From Rhizobium mongolense USDA 1844 (GTDB taxonomy: Bacteria; Pseudomonadota; Alphaproteobacteria; Rhizobiales; Rhizobiaceae), in assembly GCF_000419765.1 (NCBI RefSeq), contig NZ_ATTQ01000001.1:186115-250114 (forward strand): DNA of 64,000 bases, read 5' to 3'. The position numbers and the translations under genes are program-made. Shown in pieces: positions 26,445-35,083 of this stretch; position 1 is the stretch's first letter, and each line of letters opens with the position of its first letter. The notes beneath the pieces were generated by a model. The model was not told the DNA's origin, made no database searches, and saw nothing but the letters and a program-made list of their open reading frames with translations.

Positions 26445-27524
26445 TCAAACAATTTTTCCACGCGCGACGACAGGCCAGATTTCCGGTCCGGTCCGATCGC
26501 CACTCGTCACCATGACCGCGTCAACCATATTGGTGACGACACAGACATGATTTGGCACGATCCGCACCTTGTCGCCGACCGCAAGGCCGATCGCGCCCGT
26601 GCTGACCAGCCTTCCATGCTCTTCCGAAAGCTGGTCGATCGTAACGTCGTCGCGTCCTAGCACATGACCGTAACCTGCAAGGCCGAGCAAGTCTGAGGTC
26701 AGCGTCTTGGAACCGGCGTCGATCACAGCTCGATCCGGTGCGGGAACGGAGACCACCGTGGCGAGCACGTTCAGTGCACAGTCCTCCCAGCCGCAGACAC
26801 CACGCGCCACGAGCGATCTGTCATTGTAGACGTAGGTTCCGGGGCGATACTCCGTCGTTATCGGGGACCGGGCCGCATGCATCATGGAGGGCGTACCGCC
26901 TGAGGAAACAACCGGAACGGTGAGTCCCCGCGCATTGATGCGGGTCGTGGCCTGCCTCATGAAACGTTCGACCTGCGCCTCGCCGCCTGCCGGCGGATAG
27001 GTCATCAGCCCGCCGAAAACGAGGCCGGGTGCCGCCTGGATCGCGACAGCCAGGTTCTCGGCCTCCTCGACCGTCGCGACGCCGCAGCGGTTCGCGCCCG
27101 TATTACATTCCACAAGCACCACCAGCGGCGCAGGCGCGGCATGGAAGGTCGCCGAGAGCCCGTCGACGACCGCGCGGCTATCGGCGACGACCGACAGATT
27201 TACTTTTCCGGCCAACGCCTTCAGGCGCTCCAGCTTGGCCGCGCCTATAATGTTGTAGGTGATCAGTACGTCGCGTATGGCGTTGCTGCCGGAAACCATC
27301 GCCTCGGCTTCCGAAACCTTCTGGCAGGTGACGCCGATTGCGCCCGCTGCAAGCTGCATCTCTGCGATGGTTGGCAACTTGTGTGTCTTGATGTGCGGGC
27401 GCACACGCAGACCGTGCCTGTCTGCATAATCCTGGAAGCGCTGGATGTTCCGCTTCGCGATGTCGAGATCGATAAGCACCGCCGGCGTGTCGATTGCCGT
27501 CAAATCTTTGGACGAGAAGGGCAT
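26445..27524 (-). CDS. D-threonine aldolase-like PLP enzyme (alanine racemase fold)
   Basis: A 359-residue fold-type III PLP enzyme. The PLP lysine is in VRPHIKTHKLPTIA; the barrel continues with LVVLVECNTGANRCG and PVVSSGGTPS, and the C-terminal beta domain has RIVPNHVCVVTNMVD, where D-threonine aldolases carry metal-binding His (and Cys/Asp). The expected reaction is retro-aldol cleavage of D-threonine or another D-3-hydroxy amino acid to glycine and an aldehyde; a D-serine dehydratase-like activity is the main alternative. It is divergent from a polar amino acid ABC operon ending in RidA and IclR, supporting a role in D-amino-acid use. Confidence 0.85.
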   Translation of the reverse strand: MPFSSKDLTAIDTPAVLIDLDIAKRNIQRFQDYADRHGLRVRPHIKTHKLPTIAEMQLAAGAIGVTCQKVSEAEAMVSGSNAIRDVLITYNIIGAAKLERLKALAGKVNLSVVADSRAVVDGLSATFHAAPAPLVVLVECNTGANRCGVATVEEAENLAVAIQAAPGLVFGGLMTYPPAGGEAQVERFMRQATTRINARGLTVPVVSSGGTPSMMHAARSPITTEYRPGTYVYNDRSLVARGVCGWEDCALNVLATVVSVPAPDRAVIDAGSKTLTSDLLGLAGYGHVLGRDDVTIDQLSEEHGRLVSTGAIGLAVGDKVRIVPNHVCVVTNMVDAVMVTSGDRTGPEIWPVVARGKIV

Positions 27525-27540
27525 GGGAGCCTCGGAGAAC

Positions 27541-27680
27541 GGTATGAGGAATGCTGCACTGCCGGGAACCTGTCGTCAATCGACGCTGCATCTTTATGGC
27601 AGAGCCTATTGACAAGTCATTCCTCATACCTCTTGATATGTCAATCCAATAACACAGACACATGTCCGATATATTGGATT
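27541..27680. promoter_or_regulatory. Divergent control region with paired inverted repeats
   Basis: Two 13-bp sequences are exact inverted copies: GGTATGAGGAATG at 27541-27553 and its complement at 27618-27630. One is 16 bp upstream of the aldolase-like gene, the other is upstream of the transporter operon. A separate 9-bp inverted repeat, AATCCAATA (27643-27651) and TATTGGATT (27672-27680), lies close to the transporter start. These are candidate sites for the IclR regulator encoded at the operon end and for its co-regulation of both directions. Confidence 0.6.
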
Positions 27681-27711
27681 ACTAGAAAAACGGTCAATCA
27701 AGGGGAACACG

Positions 27712-28554
27712 ATGACCAATTCCTTCCTCGCCGGCACGATGTCGCTGGCCGTCGCCACTGCTCTGTTTTCTACGCCCGTCCTCGCCGATGGCAGCAAGCT
27801 CGACGAAGTGCTTGCCCGCGGCCATCTTGTCCTTGGTACAGGCAGCACCAATGCGCCCTGGCACTTCAAGAGCGCAGACGACAAGCTTCAGGGCTTCGAC
27901 GTCGATATGGGCCACATCATCGCCAAGGCGCTCTTCGGCGATCCCGAAAAGATTGAGTATGTGAACCAGTCCTCCGACGCCCGCATCCCAAACATAACGA
28001 CCGGCAAGGTCGACATCACCTGCCAGTTCATGACCGTTACTGGCGAACGCGCTCAGCAGGTTGCCTTCACCATCCCTTACTATCGCGAAGGTGTGGGTCT
28101 GATGCTCAAAGCGGATGGAAAATATGCCGATTATTCCGCACTGAAGGCGGCTGGCTCGTCTGTCACCGTCTCGGTCCTGCAAAATGTCTATGCAGAGGCC
28201 ATGGTGCATGCTGCTCTGCCGGAGGCGAAGGTGGATCAATATGAATCCGTAAACCTCATTTATCAGGCGCTGGAATCTGGACGCGCTGATACAGTTGCGA
28301 CAGACCAGTCGTCGCTCGCCTGGTACATGACGCAGAATCCGGGCCGCTACAAGGATGCCGGCTACGGCTGGAGCCCGCAGACCTATGCCTGCGGCGTCAA
28401 GCGCGGCGATCAGGATTGGCTGAACTTCGTCAACACCGCTCTGCACGAAGCCATGACCGGCGTTGAGTTCGACACCTACGCCAAATCTTTCAAAACCTGG
28501 TTCGGCAAAGACCTGACCCCGCCTCAGATCGGCTTCCCAGTCGAATTCAAATAA
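27712..28554 (+). CDS. Polar amino acid ABC transporter, substrate-binding protein
   Basis: A 280-residue family-3 (type II fold) periplasmic binding protein. Signal peptide MTNSFLAGTMSLAVATALFS ends at about VLA; the mature part has DKLQGFDVDMGHIIAKALFG, SSDARIPNITTGKVDITCQF (the amino-acid contact region with Arg), and a late SPQTYACGVKRGDQDWLNFV. It is the first gene of a five-gene operon with two permeases, an ATPase and RidA. The ligand is probably a polar or D-amino acid given the neighbouring aldolase. Confidence 0.9.
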   Translation: MTNSFLAGTMSLAVATALFSTPVLADGSKLDEVLARGHLVLGTGSTNAPWHFKSADDKLQGFDVDMGHIIAKALFGDPEKIEYVNQSSDARIPNITTGKVDITCQFMTVTGERAQQVAFTIPYYREGVGLMLKADGKYADYSALKAAGSSVTVSVLQNVYAEAMVHAALPEAKVDQYESVNLIYQALESGRADTVATDQSSLAWYMTQNPGRYKDAGYGWSPQTYACGVKRGDQDWLNFVNTALHEAMTGVEFDTYAKSFKTWFGKDLTPPQIGFPVEFK

Positions 28555-28611
28555 CAGCCGTGTGGAGCGGGACCTCATTCCCGCTCCCTCGGCCTCAGGG
28601 GAAGGCACGCC

Positions 28612-29274
28612 ATGGGTTACACTCTGAATTTCGCGGCCGTTTGGCGTAATTTCGATTTCCTGTTGAGCGGGCTCGCGCTTAGCCTTGGCCTTGCGGTGAT
28701 CTCGATCCTGATTGGAGCGGTGATCGGTCTTTTTTCGGCCTTCGCGCTGACGTCGAAGAACCGCTACGGGGTCGCAGCAGCGCAGGTCTATGTCACGGTG
28801 ATCCGCAACCTGCCGATCCTCGTTCTGGTGCTATTTGCCTATTTCGCGCTGCCGCAGATGGGCGTCCGCCTCGATAAAATGGAAAGTTTCGTGCTGGTTC
28901 TCTCCCTATATTCGGGTGCTTATCTCGCCGAAGTGTTTCGGGCCGGGTTATTGTCAATTCCAGGAGGTCTGACGGAAGCCGGGCTCGCCATCGGCCTGAC
29001 GGGGATGCAAATCCGCAGCTCCATCATCGCTCCACTGATGCTGCGTAACGTGCTGCCGTCGCTGTCTTCAACAATCATTTCGCTCTTCAAGGACACTTCG
29101 CTCGCCGCCGCCATCGCTGTGCCTGAGCTGACATTTGCGGCCCGCAAGATCAACGTCGAGAGCTTCCGCGTCGTGGAAACCTGGATGGTCACGTCCGCCT
29201 TCTATGTCGCAACCTGTTTCCTCATCGCCGCCTTGATGCGTTTCGTCGAGGGCCGTCTGGCCCTGCCGAGGTAA
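28612..29274 (+). CDS. Amino acid ABC transporter permease (HisM/GlnP type), first
   Basis: A 220-residue permease with five helices. The N-terminal membrane signature VIRNLPILVLVLFAYFALPQ and the EAA-type loop GLTEAGLAIGLTGMQIRSSI place it in the polar amino acid family. It follows the binding-protein gene after 57 bp and is six bp from its partner permease. Confidence 0.92.
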   Translation: MGYTLNFAAVWRNFDFLLSGLALSLGLAVISILIGAVIGLFSAFALTSKNRYGVAAAQVYVTVIRNLPILVLVLFAYFALPQMGVRLDKMESFVLVLSLYSGAYLAEVFRAGLLSIPGGLTEAGLAIGLTGMQIRSSIIAPLMLRNVLPSLSSTIISLFKDTSLAAAIAVPELTFAARKINVESFRVVETWMVTSAFYVATCFLIAALMRFVEGRLALPR

Positions 29275-29280
29275 GCCCGG

Positions 29281-29940
29281 ATGTCCCACACCTTTCTCGA
29301 ACAACTGTGGATCGCCCGATACGTCATCATCAACGGCCTCGCCATGACTGTATCGATCTCTCTGCTGGCCATCCTCGCGGGTTCCGTACTCGGCGTTTTC
29401 GTCGGCTTGGCGCTCGTCTACGGCGGCGCAGTTTTGCGCTCAGTGGTCCGCGCCTATACGGACGTTATTCGCGGCACGCCGGTGCTCGTGCTCGTACTGG
29501 CGAGCTATTATGTCTCCTCCGCCGCCGGAGTTGATCTCGGGCCGTTTTCGGCAGGTGTCCTCGCACTTACGATCTTCTGCTCCTCGCATGTCGGCGAAAT
29601 CGTGCGCGGAGCCCTTCAGGCAATCCCCAAGGGACAGACCGAAGCCGCCAAGGCGATCGGCCTGACCTTCACCCAGACCTTCACCTCCGTGCTATGGCCG
29701 CAGGCCATGCGCCAGTTCTTGCCGTCCTGGGTGAACACGGCTGCCGAGATGGTAAAGGCCTCGACCCTGCTCTCTGTCATCGGTGTGGCGGAGCTTCTCC
29801 TGCGCACGCAGGAGATCATCTCTCGCAATTTCATGAGCCTGCAGTTCTATTTCCTGGCTGGCACTCTTTATTTCATTGTCAACTACGGCATCGAGCAGTT
29901 CGGCAAATATGTCGAGCGCAAGACCGCCCTGCCGTCCTGA
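29281..29940 (+). CDS. Amino acid ABC transporter permease, second
   Basis: A 219-residue partner permease of the same family: [20 protein letters not shown] near residue 60 and the EAA loop [20 protein letters not shown]. The two permeases would form a heterodimer. The ATPase gene starts 13 bp after its stop. Confidence 0.92.
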   Translation: MSHTFLEQLWIARYVIINGLAMTVSISLLAILAGSVLGVFVGLALVYGGAVLRSVVRAYTDVIRGTPVLVLVLASYYVSSAAGVDLGPFSAGVLALTIFCSSHVGEIVRGALQAIPKGQTEAAKAIGLTFTQTFTSVLWPQAMRQFLPSWVNTAAEMVKASTLLSVIGVAELLLRTQEIISRNFMSLQFYFLAGTLYFIVNYGIEQFGKYVERKTALPS

Positions 29941-29953
29941 AGAGGCTCCCGCA

Positions 29954-30724
29954 ATGGTCAAGACCATTCTCGACATCAAGGGTCTGCGTAAGACCTACGG
30001 CATCCACGAAGTCCTCAAGGGCATCGATTGTAGCGTCCAGGAAGGCGAGGTCATTTCTATCATCGGCTCGTCCGGCTCTGGCAAGACGACTTTGCTTCGC
30101 TGCATCAACATGCTCGAAGAATTCCAGAGCGGCACGATTAGCCTGGACGGTGAGGAGATCGGCTATCGCGTCGAAGGCGTAACCCGGCGTCGCAAAAGCG
30201 AGAAAGAAATTGCACGCCAGCGTTCGCTGACCGGCATGGCGTTTCAGCAGTTCAATCTCTTCCCCCACATGAGTGCGGCTGAAAACATTATGCTTGGCCT
30301 CGTCAAGGTGAAGAAAATGACGAGGCCGGAAGCCCGCGCCATTGCCGAAAAATGGCTCGACCGCGTTGGCCTCGCCGCTCGCATGAACCATTATCCCGGT
30401 CAGCTTTCCGGCGGCCAGCAGCAGCGCGTCGCGATCGCCCGTGCCATCGCCATGTCGCCGCGGCTGATGCTGTTTGATGAGGTGACCTCTGCGCTGGACC
30501 CCGAACTCGTCGGTGAAGTGCTTCAGGTCATCAAGGGGCTTGCGGCCGACGGCATGACCATGCTGCTCGTCACCCACGAGATGCGCTTCGCCTACGAAGT
30601 TTCGTCGCGCGTCATCTTCATGAACCAAGGCGTCATCTGCGAGGAAGGCGACCCGAAGAAAATGTTCGTCAGTCCGAAGACAGAGCGGCTCGCCGAGTTC
30701 CTCAAAACCTCAAGTTTCAACTAG
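29954..30724 (+). CDS. Amino acid ABC transporter ATP-binding protein
   Basis: A 256-residue GlnQ/HisP-type ATPase: Walker [10 protein letters not shown], signature LSGGQQQR, Walker [14 protein letters not shown]-loop LVTHEM. Its translation in the middle has a slightly extended helical region ([20 protein letters not shown]) as in HisP-type enzymes. The ATG at 29954 is preceded by an AGAGG stretch; the frame is open upstream inside the permease gene but that extension is a shadow. Confidence 0.93.
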   Translation: MVKTILDIKGLRKTYGIHEVLKGIDCSVQEGEVISIIGSSGSGKTTLLRCINMLEEFQSGTISLDGEEIGYRVEGVTRRRKSEKEIARQRSLTGMAFQQFNLFPHMSAAENIMLGLVKVKKMTRPEARAIAEKWLDRVGLAARMNHYPGQLSGGQQQRVAIARAIAMSPRLMLFDEVTSALDPELVGEVLQVIKGLAADGMTMLLVTHEMRFAYEVSSRVIFMNQGVICEEGDPKKMFVSPKTERLAEFLKTSSFN

Positions 30725-30736
30725 AAGAGAGATCGA

Positions 30737-31126
30737 ATGACAATCAAGCGTTACGGTGCTGGCGAAACCGGGGCCGGCGGACAACCTCTGCCCTTTGCCC
30801 GGGCGACGGAAGCAGCAGGCTGGCTCTATGTCTCGGGCCAGGTTCCTATGGAAAAGGGCGAAATCGTGCCCGGCGGTATTGTCGCACAGACTCGCAAGGC
30901 GATCGAGAACATGATCAGTATTCTCGACGAAGCCGGTTACGGTCTGGAGGATGTCGTGCGCGTTGGAGTATGGCTCGATGACCCCCGCGATTTCTGGAGC
31001 TTCAATGGCGTCTACGCTGAATTTTTTGGCGGGAATGCACCGGCACGCGCTTGTGTTCAGTCGCGGATGATGGTCGATTGCAAGGTGGAAGTCGATTGCG
31101 TGGCCTATCGCGCCGATCGCGCCTGA
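30737..31126 (+). CDS. RidA-family reactive imine/enamine deaminase
   Basis: A 129-residue Rid/YjgF protein. AGWLYVSGQVP, the helix TRKAIENMISILDEAGYGLE and the C-terminal ARACVQSRMMVDCKVEVDCV are family landmarks, though the conserved Arg-X-Cys-type substrate site is shaped differently (ACVQS). RidA proteins hydrolyse enamine/imine intermediates released by PLP-dependent dehydratases. Twelve bp after the ATPase gene and in the same operon as an amino acid transporter divergent from a PLP enzyme, so a clean-up role for that enzyme fits. Confidence 0.85.
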   Translation: MTIKRYGAGETGAGGQPLPFARATEAAGWLYVSGQVPMEKGEIVPGGIVAQTRKAIENMISILDEAGYGLEDVVRVGVWLDDPRDFWSFNGVYAEFFGGNAPARACVQSRMMVDCKVEVDCVAYRADRA

Positions 31127-31146
31127 CAGCAACTCCGGAGAAGAGC

Positions 31147-31956
31147 ATGACCGAAGCCTCCGGCGACACGGTATCACGACGGACGCGGGGACTGGATCGC
31201 GCCTTCGAGATTCTTGAGTTCCTGCGTGTGAAGCGTCGGCCCATGCGCCCGAATGAGATCGCTGCGGAAATCGGCGCGCCGCGCTCCTCTATCTACGAGC
31301 TCGTCAACCTGCTGCTCAACCACGGTATGTTGGATTATCAGGGCGGCGACGGCCGGGTCTTTCTCGGCCGCCGCCTCTATTTCCTCGGCACGGCATATGC
31401 CGAGCAGTTCGACCTTATGCGCGAGTGCGACCGTATGCTGGTTCATCTCGCCGAAGAAACGCGTGAGACGGCGCAGATGTGTCTGCTCGAGGGCAACAAA
31501 TATACGGTTGCGATGATGCGCGAGGGCATCCGGCCGTTCCGAATCTCCTCGAATGTCGGCGAACTCGTTTCCATTCCCTGGACCGCGTCGGGCCGCCTCC
31601 TCGTCTCAAACCTTTCGGATCAGGAAATCCTTGGACTTATCCCGCCGGAGGATTTCGTTTTGCCGAACGGCCGGCGGCTGGAGCCGGCGGATTTCATCGC
31701 CCAGGTAAGGCAGGCAGCACGCGATGGATATTTCACCTTCAATAGTGAAGTGGAGAATTTTACCCATTGTTTGGCTGTCCCGATTTATCAGGCTGATGGC
31801 GCCTGCATCGCCACGCTGTGCCTGGTTGCCCCGCGCGAGGACGGGCTGCGCAATCGCGCTGCCTATCTCGACAGCCTGTTGAACGCGGCACAAGAGATTT
31901 CCGAAAAGCTCGGATTCAATTCGCTTTCCAGACGCGCTTCCACATCGCGCGTTTGA
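31147..31956 (+). CDS. IclR-family transcriptional regulator
   Basis: A 269-residue IclR regulator. The winged helix is RAFEILEFLRVKRRPMRPNE with AAEIGAPRSSIYELVNLLLN; the C-terminal GAF-like effector domain has VGELVSIPWTASGRLLVSNL and EVENFTHCLAVPIYQADGAC. The ATG at 31147 follows GGAGAAG. It is the last gene of the amino acid operon and the likely regulator of both it and the divergent aldolase gene. A weak GCCGCA/TGCGGC hairpin at 31991-32007 may end the transcript. Confidence 0.92.
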   Translation: MTEASGDTVSRRTRGLDRAFEILEFLRVKRRPMRPNEIAAEIGAPRSSIYELVNLLLNHGMLDYQGGDGRVFLGRRLYFLGTAYAEQFDLMRECDRMLVHLAEETRETAQMCLLEGNKYTVAMMREGIRPFRISSNVGELVSIPWTASGRLLVSNLSDQEILGLIPPEDFVLPNGRRLEPADFIAQVRQAARDGYFTFNSEVENFTHCLAVPIYQADGACIATLCLVAPREDGLRNRAAYLDSLLNAAQEISEKLGFNSLSRRASTSRV

Positions 31957-32273
31957 AGAGTAGCAGCACTCCGGCCTCGATTTCGCGACGGCCGCACCGG
32001 TTGCGGCTTAAGAGTGTGATATCTTGGGCCCCGGGGTCCTAATCCTTGCGGATCAGATGGAAGATGGGCTAGAGACTACAATGCGCTTCGGCCATAAACG
32101 TGCCGATTGCGCATGAATTGGGAAGCGCGGCACCCGCCCGCGAAAGAAACCTGGGGCGAGGAAGACCTCGCTGACATGTAGATTTGTTGCAGACCGAAAA
32201 GCTGTTTTACCGAGCGCGAGTGGCCTTGTGGCGCGCCAAGGCCGTCTTGGGGCGGGGCGGCACGGCTTGGCCC
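31957..32273. other. Intergenic region
   Basis: No gene. Contains the weak hairpin at 31991-32007 after the IclR gene. The reading frame of the next gene is open through part of it without a convincing start. Confidence 0.4.
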
Positions 32274-32588
32274 ATGACGGTGGAAGTATCACATCACATC
32301 GATGCATCCGAGCCTGACGCTAATGGGTTTTGCGATTACCATTACGAGTACGATGTGTTTGAGTTCACAGATGGGTTTGTAACCTTTCTGGCGCGTGCAT
32401 ATAGCGACCAGCCTGAGAAGGCGGCCATGATGACGCGGATCGAAGGGCAAGACCATCATCATCTCCTGACAAAGCGAGATCTGCGTCATCCGCTGTTTCT
32501 CAAGGCCGCAGCCTATCTGCGCGTAGCCGGCAAAACCGACCTCGATTGGCTTGACACAAAGAGCCGTGCCTATGTCCCGTTGACGTAG
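32274..32588 (+). CDS. Hypothetical 104-residue protein
   Basis: Begins MTVEVSHHIDASEPDANGFC and continues with FEFTDGFVTFLARAYSDQPE, LTKRDLRHPLFLKAAAYLRV and LDWLDTKSRAYVPLT. The composition and codon use look like a real protein, and I take it as a conserved but uncharacterised protein of soluble type. No ribosome site of quality is visible at this ATG, and earlier in-frame starts exist (from about 32184). Flanked by unrelated operons. Confidence 0.5.
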   Translation: MTVEVSHHIDASEPDANGFCDYHYEYDVFEFTDGFVTFLARAYSDQPEKAAMMTRIEGQDHHHLLTKRDLRHPLFLKAAAYLRVAGKTDLDWLDTKSRAYVPLT

Positions 32589-32682
32589 GAGATGGGGTGT
32601 GTCGCGGCAATAATCGTATTCGTTCTGCAGCACTCCAAAGTAAAGCCAGCAACAAACAGCTGGACTTCGGCGCGGGCCGGTC

Positions 32683-33357
32683 TCAGATGTCGACGACCAG
32701 CCCCTTGGCTTTCAAAACCGGTTCAAGCTTGCTGACTTCGATCACCGACTTGCCCTGCTTATAGGCGTCGATATAGCCGGCTTCGGCATCCTCGCGGGCC
32801 TGCGATAACCGGGCTGCATCCTGGACTTCAGCGCGCCGGACAACGACCAGGCCATCGGCATCCCCCACGATGATATCGCCGGGATTAATGATCTCCCCAC
32901 CGACGATGATCGGATCATTCACGGCGGCGATCGTTTCTTTGACAGTGCCCTTGATGCAGACGCTGAGCGAGAAAACCGGGAAGCCGAGTTCCCTCAGCTG
33001 AAGCGTATCGCGCACTCCAGTGTCGGTCACCAGTCCGCCGATGCCCTTGGCAAGGCAGGCATTGGCCAGAACGTCGCCGAAAGAGCCGGCCTCCTCGTAT
33101 TCGCCGGCCGACACGACGATAATGTCGCCTGGCTTTGCGTAGTTGATGGCAAGCTGCAGCATGATGTTGTCACGCGGCGCACATTTTACGGTGAAGGCCG
33201 GACCGCACAGCTTCATGCAATAATCAACCGGCTTAAGGCGAGAGGAAAGCGCTCCCTTGCGTCCTTGAGCTTCGTGGATTGTTGCTGGCGAGAATTTGGA
33301 AAGTGCCTCGACATCAGCCTTGCTTGGCCGTTCAGCGATGTCTCTGATGTGGATCAT
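32683..33357 (-). CDS. RraA-family aldolase/decarboxylase (HMG/CHA aldolase-like)
   Basis: A 224-residue protein of the RraA-like aldolase family. The GDVLANACLAKGIGGLVTDT stretch with GVRD supplies the metal-proximal Asp and the Arg that in these enzymes binds the pyruvate moiety. Such proteins are 4-hydroxy-4-methyl-2-oxoglutarate or 4-carboxy-4-hydroxy-2-oxoadipate aldolases with oxaloacetate decarboxylase activity. The ATG at 33357 follows AGGGAG. It is the last gene of the ten-gene operon, 99 bp after the binding-protein gene; an RNase E-inhibitor role is less likely in this context. Confidence 0.85.
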   Translation of the reverse strand: MIHIRDIAERPSKADVEALSKFSPATIHEAQGRKGALSSRLKPVDYCMKLCGPAFTVKCAPRDNIMLQLAINYAKPGDIIVVSAGEYEEAGSFGDVLANACLAKGIGGLVTDTGVRDTLQLRELGFPVFSLSVCIKGTVKETIAAVNDPIIVGGEIINPGDIIVGDADGLVVVRRAEVQDAARLSQAREDAEAGYIDAYKQGKSVIEVSKLEPVLKAKGLVVDI

Positions 33358-33456
33358 AAAAAACTCCCTGGGTAAGACCGACGGCGAGCACGTCCCGCCG
33401 CCTGCAGTCTTCAATGTTTTGAGATCAAGTTTTGGCCGGACCGAGCGAGTGGTGAC

Positions 33457-34287
33457 TTACGGAATCGGCTCGAACTTCAGCTCGGAGAGCGGTACCACCT
33501 TGTCGGTCCGCGTCATCTTGTATTCGGTGTTCTGGCCAAGCCACTTGTCCCAGATCTTATTGAGCTCGCCCGACGTATCGAGCTTGCGAAGCACCTCGTT
33601 GATCTTGGCGGTCAGGTCCGGATTGTCCTTGGCCATACCGATGCCGATCGGCTGGAACAACATTGGTTCCTCGATCATCCGCATTTCTTTGCCCTTGGTC
33701 TTCGATTCGTTGACGAACTTGGTCGTCGTCATGGTATTGGCCACCATACCCCTCGCCTTGCCCTGCTGAACGGCAAGATAGGCCGAAGCGGTGTCCTGGA
33801 ATGTCAGGGGCTCGGACTTGTTGAGCTTGATCGACATTTCGGATGTGGAGCCCTTGGTCGAGGCAATTCTCTGACCCGCGAAATCCGCCTTGCTTTTGCC
33901 AGGATCGGAGGCCGGGACAATGAGCATTTCCTTCGCGAGATAGTAGGGATCACTGAACTGAATCTGCTCGGCCCGGCTCAATGTATAAGCGAGATTAGCA
34001 ACCGTAATGTCGACGCGGCCAAGCTTGACCTCCGGCACGCGCGCTTCAACCGAGACCGGCTTAATCTCGGCCTTGACGCCCAGTTCCTTGGCGATGGCGT
34101 TGCAAAGATCGACGTCGAAGCCGACCATTTGACGCGTCTTCAGATCGGGGGACGCAAAGGGTGGGACGTCGGCAAAGGTCGCGCAGCGCAGAGTCCCTGC
34201 GGATTTGATTTTCTCCAGCTGATCCGCTTTCGCTGGCGAGATTGCGCCAGCTAAGGCGACACCCAGGATAAGGTATTTCCAGTTCAT
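33457..34287 (-). CDS. Amino acid ABC transporter substrate-binding protein
   Basis: A 276-residue family-3 periplasmic binding protein. Signal peptide MNWKYLILGVALAGAISPAK; then TLRCATFADVPPFASPD, QMVGFDVDLCNAIAKELGVK and KLGRVDITVANLAYTLSRAE. It follows AAAGGAG. In the operon with pxpABC and a carboxylase, so the ligand could be 5-oxoproline, glutamate or a related compound. Its partner ATPase carries a frameshift, so the transporter may be inactive. Confidence 0.9.
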   Translation of the reverse strand: MNWKYLILGVALAGAISPAKADQLEKIKSAGTLRCATFADVPPFASPDLKTRQMVGFDVDLCNAIAKELGVKAEIKPVSVEARVPEVKLGRVDITVANLAYTLSRAEQIQFSDPYYLAKEMLIVPASDPGKSKADFAGQRIASTKGSTSEMSIKLNKSEPLTFQDTASAYLAVQQGKARGMVANTMTTTKFVNESKTKGKEMRMIEEPMLFQPIGIGMAKDNPDLTAKINEVLRKLDTSGELNKIWDKWLGQNTEYKMTRTDKVVPLSELKFEPIP

Positions 34288-34316
34288 TGCTGTTCTCCTT
34301 TGTTATGATGATTAGG

Positions 34317-35083
34317 TTAATGCCGTAGATCGGCCAGGAAGCGCTGGGCGCGAGGATGGCGCGGGCTCTTGAAGAAGTCTTCGGGAGACGCCGTTTCAAG
34401 GATCTGCCCCGCGTCGATAAACCAGATGCGGTCTGCGACATCGCGGGCGAAGCCCATTTCGTGGGTGACGCAGAGCATGGTCATGCCTTCGGCCGCCAGG
34501 CTTTTCATCACGCTCAGCACTTCGCCAACCATTTCCGGATCGAGCGCGCTCGTGGGTTCATCGAAGAGCATCACCGGCGGCTCCATGGCGAGTGCGCGGG
34601 CAATGGCGACACGCTGCTGCTGTCCGCCAGACAACTGACCTGGATAGGAATGGGCCTTGTCGGCAGACCAACACGCTCGAGAAGCTTGATCGCCTTATCC
34701 CGCGCCGCGGCGGGCGCAACACCCTTCACCCTGATCGGCGACATCGACACGTTGTCGAGCACCGACAGATGCGGAAAAAGATTGAAGCTCTGGAACACGA
34801 AACCGATGCGGCTGCGAAGTAGATTGAGTTCTTTCGCACGCATTGGCGCATGAATATTGCGGCCGTCGAGTGTTATTGATCCGCTGTTGATCTCCTCAAG
34901 CCGGTTGATGGTGCGGATCAGTGTGGACTTTCCCGAACCGGACGGTCCGCATATGACCACGACCTCTCCCTGGGCCACCTCGGCATCAATGTCCTTCAAA
35001 ACCGGATAGTCGCCATAGCTCTTGCAGACATTCGACAGGCGGATCGTCTGCAACTCCTGCGTCGATGGAATTGAAGTGCTCAT
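34317..35083 (-). pseudogene. Amino acid ABC transporter ATP-binding protein, frameshifted
   Basis: The N-terminal part (from 35083) holds Walker A GPSGSGKST and Q-loop VFQSFNLFPHLSV and runs to LLERVGLPT. The C-terminal part is in another frame, with [20 protein letters not shown] and VTHEMGF. Restoring one base near 34659-34669 joins them into [15 protein letters not shown], the usual family sequence, so a single-base deletion separates the halves. As given, no full-length ATPase is made. It overlaps the permease gene by ATGA. Either true decay or a sequencing error. Confidence 0.85.
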
